A DNA stretch of 16,617 nt from Bacteroidales bacterium (GTDB lineage: Bacteria; Bacteroidota; Bacteroidia; Bacteroidales; UBA4181). Below the pieces are notes generated by a model that worked only from the letters and a program-made list of their open reading frames with translations, was not told the DNA's origin and ran no database searches. This document shows, piece after piece, positions 1 through 8,127 of this stretch. Numbering within the stretch: the first letter of the stretch is position 1; each line of letters begins with the position of its first letter. A program made the position numbers and the translations under genes. The stretch lies in NCBI GenBank assembly GCA_031259205.1, contig JAIRLS010000258.1, positions 1 through 16,617 of the forward strand. Direction: 5' to 3'.

Positions 1-1
1 A

Positions 2-241
2 CGCATAGAAAACGAGGCCGAATATATACGGACTATTGACGACACGTATGGCTCTCAAATCAGAGAACAGGCAATGATGATCGAAGAAAGTAAGAAGATG
101 ATCGAAGAAAGTAAGAAGACGATCGAAAAAAAAGATAAAACGATCAAAGAAAAAGATAAAACGATCAAAGAAAAAGATAAAATTATCAAAGAGCAAGCTA
201 AAAGAATAGCAGAGATGGAACGTCGGAATAGACAGGAATAA
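2..241 (+). CDS. C-terminal part of a coiled-coil protein, cut by the window start
   Basis: An open frame runs from the window edge to a TAA at 239-241 (79 visible residues), so the 5' part is missing. The visible tail is highly charged and consists of near-identical 7-residue units of the type DKTIKEK, with Ile or Met at regular heptad spacing, which predicts a parallel coiled coil. Units 77-202 are encoded by 21-bp DNA repeats. Bacteroidales proteins of the PD-(D/E)XK nuclease-family transposase (Rpn-like) group often end in a repetitive Lys/Glu-rich tail, and the neighbouring transposase remnant fits a mobile context. That assignment is inference, because the catalytic domain would lie outside the window. 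The stretch is much more A-rich than the genes downstream. Confidence 0.6.
   Translation, partial: RIENEAEYIRTIDDTYGSQIREQAMMIEESKKMIEESKKTIEKKDKTIKEKDKTIKEKDKIIKEQAKRIAEMERRNRQE
77..202 (+). repeat. Six tandem 21-bp units encoding coiled-coil heptads
   Basis: Six in-frame 21-bp units follow one another at 77-97, 98-118, 119-139, 140-160, 161-181 and 182-202. Units 1 and 2 are identical, units 4 and 5 are identical, and unit 3 is intermediate. Each encodes one heptad (for example MIEESKK or TIKEKDK). Unit length equal to one heptad keeps the coil in register when copy number changes. The near-identity suggests recent expansion by slippage or unequal recombination. Confidence 0.85.
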
Positions 242-488
242 TCCGGTTGAACAAGTTTGCAGGGAATTTTGCCGTACACTCTCTTCTTCGTGATTACTCG
301 TTTTTCAACGGGGAACGACCGTTTGTGTTCGCCCGGATAATAACAAAGTCAAAAAATCCTCCCTTGTCGTTGAGCACGATATGCAGTTTGAAACCGAAAA
401 ACCATCCCATCGTACTCTTCCCTTTCGACGCTATCCCTTTGAATGTCTTATGGCTGTGCTCCCGTTTGATGTGGCAGATACGAACTCC
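242..488 (-). pseudogene. IS982-family transposase remnant, truncated at both ends and frameshifted
   Basis: On the minus strand, 488-297 reads as a segment containing HKTFKGIASKGKS followed by TMGWFFGFKLH, IVLNDKG and then NTNGRSPLKNE before a stop at 296-294. This matches the conserved block around the second catalytic Asp of Bacteroidetes IS982-family DDE transposases, where GWFFGFKLH, NDKGE and a VDDR motif occur in this order. Here VDDR has become TNGR, so the acidic residues are lost. Reading continues in another frame from 297 (VITKKRVYGKIPCKLV), which resembles the next block and implies a frameshift. A stop at 491-489 blocks the frame upstream. The N-terminal half, the C-terminal Glu block and the inverted terminal repeats are not visible. 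It is not functional. The whole 242-651 gap between genes contains this remnant plus AT-rich sequence. Confidence 0.8.
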
Positions 489-651
489 TTATCTTTTTTC
501 CTGATATTTTCAACCTTTTCTTACATCGAACTCACGTTATTTACATTTTCCGCAGTTTACAGGGAATACGGCCGAAGATCTCAATTCAATTCAAATAAAA
601 ATTAAACTGCCGATTTTTACACTATCCATCGCGATGATCGGAAGGAGGCCG
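489..651. other. AT-rich spacer between the transposase remnant and the CobN-like gene
   Basis: No credible gene, tRNA or strong terminator is seen here. A 21-bp stretch at 554-574 matches 254-274 at 17 of 21 positions in direct orientation, so it may be a duplicated fragment from the same decayed element. The downstream end of the CobN-like gene lies at 652, and no stem followed by a T-run was found for it. Confidence 0.4.
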
Positions 652-3600
652 TTATTTTTTCTTTTTCTTTAATTTCATCCATGCGAAAAGCGCAATGAGG
701 GCAGCGAGCAGCAGGCCTGCCGCGAGCGGCAGGGGACCGGCGGGAGTGTCCGGCGGGCGGTTTTCCGGATGGTTTTCTCCTTTCAGCAGTACCGTATTTC
801 CTTCACTGCGGGACGACTGTCTGATGTTATAGAGGATTTTATTGTAACCGGCCGCTTCCTGCTCGCTGAGTTGTACGGCGATATACCGCTGCATTTTTTC
901 GTTGTTGCAAACAAATTCGGTGCAGGCGGCGCCGTTTTTCCGCGTGTTTTCCGCATGTAACGCGGCGGTGTGCTTGAGTTGTTCTTCGTCGGCTTTCCAG
1001 TAGCCTCGCCGGGCGCTTTCGAGCATTACCGCAGTCATGGCCTGATATGTAGCCGGATTGACGCGGTCGAAATAGGCCTGTATTCCCAGTTGCTGTTCGT
1101 CCAGCACATACATTCTGTATAAATCGTGGTACAGTTCTCTATCCATATCCGAGGGACGCATGACGTGCCATCCGAAGATGTTCCGGAATATTTCGCCGAA
1201 CATCTCGGCAGTGGTGGCTTCGCCTTTCATCCGTTCGCGAATGAAGACAGGGTTCAGGATGGTAGCGCGGGCTTCCACCGCCACGGCTTCTTTCAGGCTT
1301 TGGATGCGTTTGTTGTTGCGGTTGCGGTAATCTGCCGTCAGGGCGTCGGGTTCTTTTCCCGTCAGGTGTTTCACGGCAAGGGACAGCCCGCCCGTAAATT
1401 CGTAAACATGGTCGAGCGACAACGGCCCCCATGTATTGCTTTGGCGCGGCTGTACGATTATATCCGTTTGAGCGAGGGCGGCAGCAAACAGGCCTTTTTG
1501 TACTTCGCCCCAATGTTCGTCGTCGCCGTAGGCAGCGCCCATGTTGTTCAGGTATCCGTCGGCAATTTCCTTTTCGCTGTCCCATGCGCCGCTGTTTTCC
1601 GTGTACGACAGTATGCCTGTGCTGTATCCGCTGTTGACGGGGCCGAATACCCGCATCACCGACATTTCGCGGGCTTTCCTTGGCGAAACGCCTTCTTCTA
1701 TCAACCTCTTTTCCTGTAATGAAGTGCCGGTAGACACGTAATTGCGGTAGGTTTCGTCCGAACCGGCGGCAGACGCCAGCCTTACCGCTTCGGTAAGCAG
1801 CTTGAGGCAGGATCCGGCAATGTCCCTCAATTGTCCGGACACCTGTACCGCGACGTTGATACGCGGACGTTTCAACTCGGCGGAAGGAATCAGTTTGAGA
1901 TCCACCACGCGGTTCATATTGTCGCGAACAGGCTCTACGCCGAGCATCCAGAAAGCCTGTGCCAAAGTAGCGCCTTCGGTCGAGATAAACTCCCCTGCCC
2001 AGAAGGTATAACTCACTTTACTCGGATATTCCCCGTGTTTGGCCTTGTATTGTTCCAGCGTGGCGGCTGCCAGCCGTTTCCCTTCCTCCCACGAACGGAC
2101 GCCGGGCATCATTTCGGCATTGACGCCGAACATGTTCCGTCCTGTCGGCAATACGTTGGGATTCAGTACGGGATCGCCTCCCGGTGCAGGCCATACTGCT
2201 CCGCCGTTCAACGCACGCACCATCGCCGACAATTCTTCCTGCGGGGAGGCAAGCATCCGTTCCCTGTAGCGCAGCGCGTCGTGCAAATCGGGCGTCAAGC
2301 GACCCGTATCCTTCGGAAGTTCTCTAAGCAGGGCGTGAAGCCGTTTTTTGGCAAGAGGCAGGTAATGGTGCGTGACGTAATTGAAATCCTGCAAGGCTTC
2401 GGTGGTTATTTTTCCTTCGTCGCGGTCGCGTTTGGCCATGGAATAGGCCAGCGGATCGGCGCCCACGGCAATGACGGTGGTCGAAAGGTCGCGCGGCGCA
2501 TAGGGTTCGCCCAGATGATACCAGGCGCCAAGCGTTTTTTCGTTGGCTATTTCTTCCGCAAACATGTCTAAACGTTCCAGTTCATCGGTGGTGTAGGGTG
2601 TTTCTGGAACGGAATCCAAACCCAGGTCGCGGTGCAACCCCAAACGCATGCTTTCCTGCTTGATGCGCAATCCCAGTGTTCTGTCCGACGTTTGTCCGTC
2701 CAGCGCCCGGTGGATGTCGTCCAGCAGGGAGGCGTACTGTTGCCTCATGCCGCTTTCTACGTATGGCGGGGTGAGGTGGGTGACCAGTACGGCGTGTGTA
2801 CGGCGTTTGGCGATGATGCTTTCCCCGATGTTGCCTGTGGTGTAAAAATAGAAGTGGGGCAGGTCGCCTGTCAGCACGTCGGCCCAGTCATTCTGGGAGA
2901 GTGCGACATTCTTTCCGGGAGTGAACTCCAAGTTTCCGTGCGTGCCGAAATGAATCAGCGCGTCGGCGCAAAATCCTTTCCTGACGTACAGGTAAGGCGC
3001 CAGATAGCTGTGGGGAGGCGCCACGGGCATGCCATGCACCAGTTTGAACTCGTCGTCGCCGATGGCGGGTCTTGGTTGCGGGAAAAGGAGGATATTGCCG
3101 AAACGGACGCAGGCAACCGCTATCTGTGGTTCGCCGTTTTCGTTTTCCGCAGTGAGGAGTTCGCCGGGCGCTTTGCCGTAGCGGGCTACCACTTCCGCGT
3201 ATTTGGCTTCGGTAAGCGTTTCTCGCGCCCATGTTTCGTATTGCGAAGCGCTTAGCCACACAGGATTAGCCTCGGCCAGATACTGTTCCTGAGCGCCTTT
3301 CGCATAAGACCCCAGCACAATACCGTCGCGGAGGACAATGCGTGCAAACTCTTCTTTGGACGAAGGCAGCCCCGTGAGATCGTACCCCTCGTTTTGCAGG
3401 CGTTTCAGAAAATTGTAGAGCGACGGAAGCACTTCCATCCCGCTTGCCAGCAGCGCATCTTTGCCCGGCGATTTGAAATAGCACACCGCCACGCGCTTTT
3501 CGTGATGGGGCATGTCTCTTAACTTTAAATATTTGACGACATGCCGGACAAAATTGTCGATGCGTTCCTCTTCGGGGACGTAAAGGTAATAACCGTTTTC

Positions 3601-4590
3601 ATGGAAGTTTTGCGTAGCGATAAGCAGCGGCGCGATAGCCCCGTCTATTTCCGGCACCACTATGCGCGTGGTGAGCGACGGGCCGGCGACGGGTCGAACG
3701 GGATCCAGCCATTCGTCGTGCGATTGCTGCATGAGCGGGTACGGCGCAAAGACGGGTATGTTCTCCCTGTGCAGCCAGTGCGTGAGCGAATCGTTGCCCA
3801 AACGGCTTACCGGCAGGTAAACCACCGCATCGGGATGCAGCCGGCGAAGCATTTCCGCCCGTCTGTCCCGGCTTGAAACAGGATACACGTTGAAACCTGC
3901 CCGCGTGAGCCGTGCAATGAGGGTATCCACATGCGCCCTGTTGCCTTCCATAGGGAAAGTAACTCCGGAAATCAGCGCCAGACGGCGTCCGTTTTCGTGA
4001 TACAGACCTTTTTCTTTCAAATAGGCGGTGAGCGCTTCGCCGGTATTGAAATATTTCCCGTATTCCTGATGGTAGAACATGTCTTTGGGAATAAGGACGG
4101 GCGCCTCGTAATCCGTTTCCCTGCTGTCGCCGGCGGCTATCCGGCGCAGGTATCTCAGCGCGTTCCGGTAGTTTTGCCTGCCGGCATTGTTGAAATACTG
4201 TTGCAATACATCATGCTGTTCTTTGGAGATGTTCCGATTAACGACAAAATCGGCGCGGGTAAGTACAACGGTAAAAAATACGGTTCCTTTTCCGGCGGCG
4301 CGTTCCACCTCTGCCGTTTGTTCCTCCGTGAGATAAAGCCCGCGCGAAAAGCACACCACTGCATCGTATGCCTCGAACGAATGCGCTTCCTCTACCGGCA
4401 GGCAGACCACCTTGATGCGGCGGCTGTCGTTGTTCAGGACAATATCTGCCGCCGTGGTCTGAAAAGCGTTTACAATCAGTATTCTGCTCGGCGAAAGCCA
4501 CAGGCGGTAAGCCGTCGTAAGCAGCGCCGCCACCGCAATGGCTGCACAAACCGTCCACATGACAGACCTTGTATTTCCGGCGAATTTCAT
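652..4590 (-). CDS. hmuS: CobN/HmuS-like membrane-anchored chelatase-family protein
   Basis: This 1312-residue protein belongs to the CobN/magnesium-chelatase H-subunit family. The conserved core is visible as HFGTHGNLEFTPGK at residues 547-560, followed by YTTGNIGESIIAKRR at 583-597 and THLTPPY at 604-610. Unlike cytoplasmic CobN, it has a membrane segment at residues 10-28 and a second near 1286-1304, ending in a KLKKKKK tail. Positive charges outside both hydrophobic segments predict that both termini are cytoplasmic and the large domain periplasmic. In Bacteroidetes, CobN-like proteins encoded beside a TonB-dependent receptor are called HmuS and belong to heme uptake loci; a metal-removing (dechelatase) role has been proposed for the family. 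The receptor gene ends 47 bp upstream, so they are probably one operon. No CobS or CobT partner is nearby. The family is certain; substrate and reaction are inference. Confidence 0.88.
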   Translation of the reverse strand: MKFAGNTRSVMWTVCAAIAVAALLTTAYRLWLSPSRILIVNAFQTTAADIVLNNDSRRIKVVCLPVEEAHSFEAYDAVVCFSRGLYLTEEQTAEVERAAGKGTVFFTVVLTRADFVVNRNISKEQHDVLQQYFNNAGRQNYRNALRYLRRIAAGDSRETDYEAPVLIPKDMFYHQEYGKYFNTGEALTAYLKEKGLYHENGRRLALISGVTFPMEGNRAHVDTLIARLTRAGFNVYPVSSRDRRAEMLRRLHPDAVVYLPVSRLGNDSLTHWLHRENIPVFAPYPLMQQSHDEWLDPVRPVAGPSLTTRIVVPEIDGAIAPLLIATQNFHENGYYLYVPEEERIDNFVRHVVKYLKLRDMPHHEKRVAVCYFKSPGKDALLASGMEVLPSLYNFLKRLQNEGYDLTGLPSSKEEFARIVLRDGIVLGSYAKGAQEQYLAEANPVWLSASQYETWARETLTEAKYAEVVARYGKAPGELLTAENENGEPQIAVACVRFGNILLFPQPRPAIGDDEFKLVHGMPVAPPHSYLAPYLYVRKGFCADALIHFGTHGNLEFTPGKNVALSQNDWADVLTGDLPHFYFYTTGNIGESIIAKRRTHAVLVTHLTPPYVESGMRQQYASLLDDIHRALDGQTSDRTLGLRIKQESMRLGLHRDLGLDSVPETPYTTDELERLDMFAEEIANEKTLGAWYHLGEPYAPRDLSTTVIAVGADPLAYSMAKRDRDEGKITTEALQDFNYVTHHYLPLAKKRLHALLRELPKDTGRLTPDLHDALRYRERMLASPQEELSAMVRALNGGAVWPAPGGDPVLNPNVLPTGRNMFGVNAEMMPGVRSWEEGKRLAAATLEQYKAKHGEYPSKVSYTFWAGEFISTEGATLAQAFWMLGVEPVRDNMNRVVDLKLIPSAELKRPRINVAVQVSGQLRDIAGSCLKLLTEAVRLASAAGSDETYRNYVSTGTSLQEKRLIEEGVSPRKAREMSVMRVFGPVNSGYSTGILSYTENSGAWDSEKEIADGYLNNMGAAYGDDEHWGEVQKGLFAAALAQTDIIVQPRQSNTWGPLSLDHVYEFTGGLSLAVKHLTGKEPDALTADYRNRNNKRIQSLKEAVAVEARATILNPVFIRERMKGEATTAEMFGEIFRNIFGWHVMRPSDMDRELYHDLYRMYVLDEQQLGIQAYFDRVNPATYQAMTAVMLESARRGYWKADEEQLKHTAALHAENTRKNGAACTEFVCNNEKMQRYIAVQLSEQEAAGYNKILYNIRQSSRSEGNTVLLKGENHPENRPPDTPAGPLPLAAGLLLAALIALFAWMKLKKKKK

Positions 4591-4637
4591 AAAGATGGGT
4601 TTTATTAACGGATGTATCTGCGCATGACGTTTTTTCG

Positions 4638-6680
4638 CTACTTTTTGAATTTCAGCAACAGGCTGACATAGACGGAGCGTCCCGGCGAAAGGTGCGAATA
4701 ATTGACGCCGTAGGGACGGTCGTCCACCTTATCGAAGATGTTATTGACGCCTATTCCCGGTTCGATAGTGAAGTTTTTCAGTCCATCGAAAGTATGATTG
4801 GTACTGATGTTCCATATTCCGTAGCCGGGCGCGGATTCATCGACGCCGGCCGTTGTGATGTGTATCCGTTTGCTTTGCAGGCGTCCGTTCAGATTGACGT
4901 TCAGCCGGTAATGTTTCCATGCATGGCTGTAGTTAGTGTTGAGGCTACCGGTATGGCGGATGCTTCGTTCCACAGGGCGCCAGCCCATTTCGGCATCTTT
5001 GGTGCGGGCGTCGGCATAAGTGTAGTTTCCGCCCAGCGAAAATCCCGCCCCGAAAAAGATATTCACGTTTCCTTCGACGCCTTTCACCACAGCCTGTTCA
5101 TCATTGGCGTACCTTTTTACCTGTCTGATTTTGCTTACATCGTCGCCGATATAGGGGAAGGCTTCGTCTTTCACTGCCTGCTGTTCGTCCGGCGTCATGT
5201 CGGCCATGTTGGTGGTGCGGCTGTTGATCATGTCGTGCAGTTGGTTAGCATAGCCGGTAACGCTTACCGTGAGCCAGTTGTTGTGGTATTCGGCGTTCAG
5301 GGAACCGTAGTGACTTTTTTCGGCGCTCAGCCGGTCGTTGCCGACGGTAAGTACGGAGTTGCCGCGCGAGGTGGAGAAAGTGAAGTAGTACAGTTCGTTG
5401 ATGCCCGGCGCACGAAAGCCCGCCGAATATTGTGCACGAAAGTTGAAATGGTTGGTTTGATACATCAGCGAGGCTTTGGGAGTGATGTTGCTTCCCGCGT
5501 TGGCATGGTACATGTAGCGGACGCCCACTACTGCCTGAAAACGTTGCAGGAAACGGATTTCCTCCTGCCCGTAAACCGCCAGCGTATAGACATTTTTATC
5601 GACATTGGCGTCGCGGCGGACAAGCGCTTCGGAAAGGTATTCCGCCCCAAAAACGGTTTGGGTATTCTCGGTGAACCGGAACAGGCTTTTCAGATGGGCA
5701 TTGTAATAATGCTGTCCTTTCCGCCGTTCCTCCTCTCCGGTGATGTGTTCGCCTGTGGAGTCCGTGACGTCCTGTGTAAATATGTAATTGGTGTTGTAAT
5801 TGTCGTTTTGCAGATCAAGTTGGATGTGCGACCGTTCGTTGAGGTTATATTTTACGCCGGCGCCAAGGTTGTAGGCGTCATATCCGAGGTTGTAGGAGTA
5901 TGCCGGGACGATGCGTTTGACCAGCCGGTTGTAGTAGCCGCCTTCGGCATAGAAGGAGAGCGCGTCGGAGGGCGTCAGTGTGAAGCGCTGGTTGATGACG
6001 TTGGAACGGAAACGGTCGGACGACATGGCGAAAATTTCGTCCCCCGCTTCATTGAAATGGTTGAGTATCCATCCGTCGGACTGTTGGCGGATGTAGGAAG
6101 TGTAAGAGCCGAATTTCGGGGTGGAGACATCCACATTGGCGCCTTCGAAAAACTGCCCGTATCCGTCACTTTTGGTAGCGGAGGAAATGGTGAGCAGGTT
6201 GTCCGGCTCGTCGGTGATAATGTTGATGACGCCGGAAATGGCGTCGCTTCCGTAGAGCGCCGAACCTGCCCCCTTCAGTATCTCTATCCTTTTGACGCGA
6301 GTCATGTCGATGCGCGAAATATCAACGTTGTATTCCGTATCGCCCGTCAGCTTCTTCCCGTTGATCAAAACGAGCACATATTTGTTGGAAAGTCCGTTCA
6401 TCATCAGGTTGGAACCTCTGGCATTGTTAAGGAAGGAAAGCGACGGCGCCAGCATGGTCATCGCTTGTTGAAAGTCCGTAATGCCGGCTTTCCTGATGTT
6501 GGCCGACGTAATTACTTCCACCGGAACAGGCGTTTCTTTCAAACGGTGTTGCGTACCGGTGCCCGTGATGACCACCGGATCCAAAACGACGCCGGCTTCT
6601 GTCTGTTCTTCCGTTTCTTGCCCGTACAGGCTCATCATGCTTGCTCCCATTAAGGGAATTATTAAAAATCTTATCTTCAT
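4638..6680 (-). CDS. TonB-dependent outer-membrane receptor, HmuR-like by context
   Basis: This is a TonB-gated outer-membrane transporter of 680 residues. A signal peptide (MKIRFLIIPLMGASMMSLYG) is followed by a plug domain that begins at DPVVITGTG and includes VLVLINGKKLTGD and VKRIEILKGAGSALYG, standard plug motifs. A beta-barrel follows, ending in YVSLLLKFKK. An AGFRAP box (near residues 420-425) matches the FRAP/YRAP box of heme receptors, but the usual NPDL or NPNL box is represented only by GNDRLSAE, and there is no His between them. I chose the ATG at 6680-6678; a TTG nine bases upstream is in frame but less likely. A TAnnTTTG box lies at 6746-6739. It is followed by the CobN-like gene, so import of heme or another metallo-tetrapyrrole is likely. 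No HmuY-like lipoprotein or ABC transporter is in view. Confidence 0.85.
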   Translation of the reverse strand: MKIRFLIIPLMGASMMSLYGQETEEQTEAGVVLDPVVITGTGTQHRLKETPVPVEVITSANIRKAGITDFQQAMTMLAPSLSFLNNARGSNLMMNGLSNKYVLVLINGKKLTGDTEYNVDISRIDMTRVKRIEILKGAGSALYGSDAISGVINIITDEPDNLLTISSATKSDGYGQFFEGANVDVSTPKFGSYTSYIRQQSDGWILNHFNEAGDEIFAMSSDRFRSNVINQRFTLTPSDALSFYAEGGYYNRLVKRIVPAYSYNLGYDAYNLGAGVKYNLNERSHIQLDLQNDNYNTNYIFTQDVTDSTGEHITGEEERRKGQHYYNAHLKSLFRFTENTQTVFGAEYLSEALVRRDANVDKNVYTLAVYGQEEIRFLQRFQAVVGVRYMYHANAGSNITPKASLMYQTNHFNFRAQYSAGFRAPGINELYYFTFSTSRGNSVLTVGNDRLSAEKSHYGSLNAEYHNNWLTVSVTGYANQLHDMINSRTTNMADMTPDEQQAVKDEAFPYIGDDVSKIRQVKRYANDEQAVVKGVEGNVNIFFGAGFSLGGNYTYADARTKDAEMGWRPVERSIRHTGSLNTNYSHAWKHYRLNVNLNGRLQSKRIHITTAGVDESAPGYGIWNISTNHTFDGLKNFTIEPGIGVNNIFDKVDDRPYGVNYSHLSPGRSVYVSLLLKFKK

Positions 6681-6709
6681 CGTATTCAATCTAATGTGTA
6701 TATGTTATT

Positions 6710-6727
6710 ACTTTTTTGAAAAAAAGT
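6710..6727. promoter_or_regulatory. AT palindrome in the receptor leader, candidate operator or hairpin
   Basis: The arms ACTTTTTT and AAAAAAGT form an 8-bp inverted repeat with a 2-base centre. It lies just downstream of the predicted -7 box and about 30 bases before the receptor start. It does not match the classical Fur box. A regulator site or a weak RNA hairpin is possible; nothing in the sequence proves either. Confidence 0.3.
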
Positions 6728-6738
6728 GTTACCGGCAG

Positions 6739-6746
6739 CAAAGGTA
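6739..6746 (-). promoter_or_regulatory. Predicted -7 box for the receptor/CobN-like operon
   Basis: On the minus strand the sequence is TACCTTTG, a perfect match to the Bacteroidetes primary-sigma -7 consensus TAnnTTTG. No exact TTTG lies 19-21 bases upstream; a TTTC-like sequence is the closest. The predicted transcription start is near 6730, about 50 bases before the ATG at 6680. Confidence 0.55.
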
Positions 6747-6886
6747 ATTCATTCATATAAATAAGGAGAAAAATTTAACATTTTTTTGTTTTTTTTTGCA
6801 AACTTAAGATTGTCCCTGTTTTACAGACAGGAATCCCGTTGCGGTTTGGCTTTGAAAAAAGATAGTAGAATCCCGATAAAAAGATG

Positions 6887-6894
6887 TATTTTTG
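6887..6894 (+). promoter_or_regulatory. Predicted -7 box for the aminotransferase-purM operon
   Basis: The sequence TATTTTTG matches TAnnTTTG exactly and lies 30 bases before the ATG at 6925, predicting a short leader of roughly 24 bases. No TTTG was found at the ideal -33 spacing. This promoter and the receptor promoter are divergent within the 244-bp region 6681-6924. Confidence 0.5.
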
Positions 6895-6924
6895 CATGTT
6901 TAATTTGAATATGAAGATTACATT

Positions 6925-8118
6925 ATGGAGTTGATATCTAAGCGATTGTCCGGTCTTTCGGAGTCGCAAACCATGGCAATGAATCAGAAAAGTCAGGATT
7001 TGCAGGCGCAAGGCGTTGATGTGGTAAATCTCAGTGTTGGCGAACCTGACTTTTTCACGCCCGACCATGTTAAAGAAGCCGCCAAAGAAGCGGTGGACAA
7101 GAATTTTTCGTTCTACTCTCCCGGCGACGGTTATATGGATTTGCGCAAAGCCATTGCCGCCAAACTGCAAGAGGAGAACAGGCTGGACTTTTCCCCCCGG
7201 CAGATCATCGTGTGCAACGGCGCCAAACATGCTTTGGCCAATGTGGTGATGTCTGTGGTGGACGAAGGCGACGAGGTGATTGTACCGGCGCCCTATTGGG
7301 TTACCTATGTAGAATTAGTGAAACTTGCCGGTGGCGTTAATGTAGTGTTGCCCACTACTTTAGCCGGTAATTACAAAGTGACGCCTGCCCAATTGGAGGC
7401 AGTCATCACCCCCAAAACAAAGGCTTTCATGCTTTGTTCTCCTTCCAACCCTACCGGAAGCGTTTATTCCGGGGACGAACTGAAAGCGCTGGCGGACGTC
7501 ATCGCACGGCACCCGCGCATCGTCATTATTGCCGACGAAATTTACGAACACATCCGCTTTGAGGGGAGCCATGAAAGCATTGCACAGTTCGAAACCGTGA
7601 AAGACCGCACGGTTGTTATCAACGGCGTGTCCAAATGTTTTGCCATGACGGGTTACCGCATCGGCTATCTGGCCGCGCCTCTTCCAATCGCCAAAGCCTG
7701 TTCAAAACTCCAAAGTCAGTTTACCTCCGGCCCTTCTTCGATTGCTCAAAGAGCTGCACTGAAAGCGCTCACCGTTAAAACCGGCTTCACCGAAGAAATG
7801 AAAAAAACATTCAAACGCCGTCGCGACTTGGTGCTGAAACATTTGGCGGAAATACCGGGGCTGAAATTCAGCATCCCGCAAGGCGCCTTCTATGTGTTTC
7901 CCGACGTCAGCTACTATTTCGGCAAAAGCGACGGCGAAACAACCGTCAAAAGCAGCGCGGATGTAAGCCTCTACCTGCTGGGCAAAGCCTTCACGGCGAC
8001 AGTCCCCGGCGACGGTTTCGGCGAACCCGACTGTATCCGCATATCCTATGCCACTTCAGACGAGAAACTTTCCAAAGCAATGGCTGCCATGAAAGCGGCA
8101 TTTGCCAAGCTGAAATAA
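6925..8118 (+). CDS. aspC: Class I PLP-dependent aminotransferase, aspartate aminotransferase type
   Basis: This 397-residue enzyme belongs to fold-type I aminotransferases, subgroup I-beta (bacterial aspartate aminotransferase type). Key sites are visible: SNPTG with Asn175, ADEIY with Asp204 that pairs with the pyridine nitrogen, the Schiff-base lysine Lys237 in SKCFAMTGYRIG, the adjacent Arg245, and the substrate carboxylate-binding Arg372 in CIRISYAT. Length is usual for the family. The most likely reaction is transfer of an amino group between aspartate and 2-oxoglutarate, in the cytoplasm, but related enzymes accept other amino acids, so exact specificity is not proven. The start at 6925 gives the normal N-terminus (MELISKRLSGLSES). 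purM begins 9 bases after its stop, which suggests co-transcription. Confidence 0.9.
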   Translation: MELISKRLSGLSESQTMAMNQKSQDLQAQGVDVVNLSVGEPDFFTPDHVKEAAKEAVDKNFSFYSPGDGYMDLRKAIAAKLQEENRLDFSPRQIIVCNGAKHALANVVMSVVDEGDEVIVPAPYWVTYVELVKLAGGVNVVLPTTLAGNYKVTPAQLEAVITPKTKAFMLCSPSNPTGSVYSGDELKALADVIARHPRIVIIADEIYEHIRFEGSHESIAQFETVKDRTVVINGVSKCFAMTGYRIGYLAAPLPIAKACSKLQSQFTSGPSSIAQRAALKALTVKTGFTEEMKKTFKRRRDLVLKHLAEIPGLKFSIPQGAFYVFPDVSYYFGKSDGETTVKSSADVSLYLLGKAFTATVPGDGFGEPDCIRISYATSDEKLSKAMAAMKAAFAKLK

Positions 8119-8127
8119 CCATCATCC

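Noticed and set aside
77..202. CRISPR-like array
   Set aside because: The repeats are contiguous 21-bp units without spacers and are in frame with a coding sequence.
652..4590. Cytoplasmic cobaltochelatase CobN of aerobic cobalamin synthesis
   Set aside because: Two membrane anchors, the adjacent TonB receptor and the absence of CobS/CobT or other cob genes favour the HmuS-like group.
4692..6653. A 653-codon open frame on the plus strand, fully antisense to the TonB-dependent receptor
   Set aside because: Its translation has no recognisable domain and is the mirror of a clear receptor gene; long antisense frames are expected from the codon bias of this GC-balanced genome.
6681..6689. TTG start three codons upstream for the receptor
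   Set aside because: The downstream ATG gives a clean signal peptide directly at MKIR, and TTG starts are uncommon.
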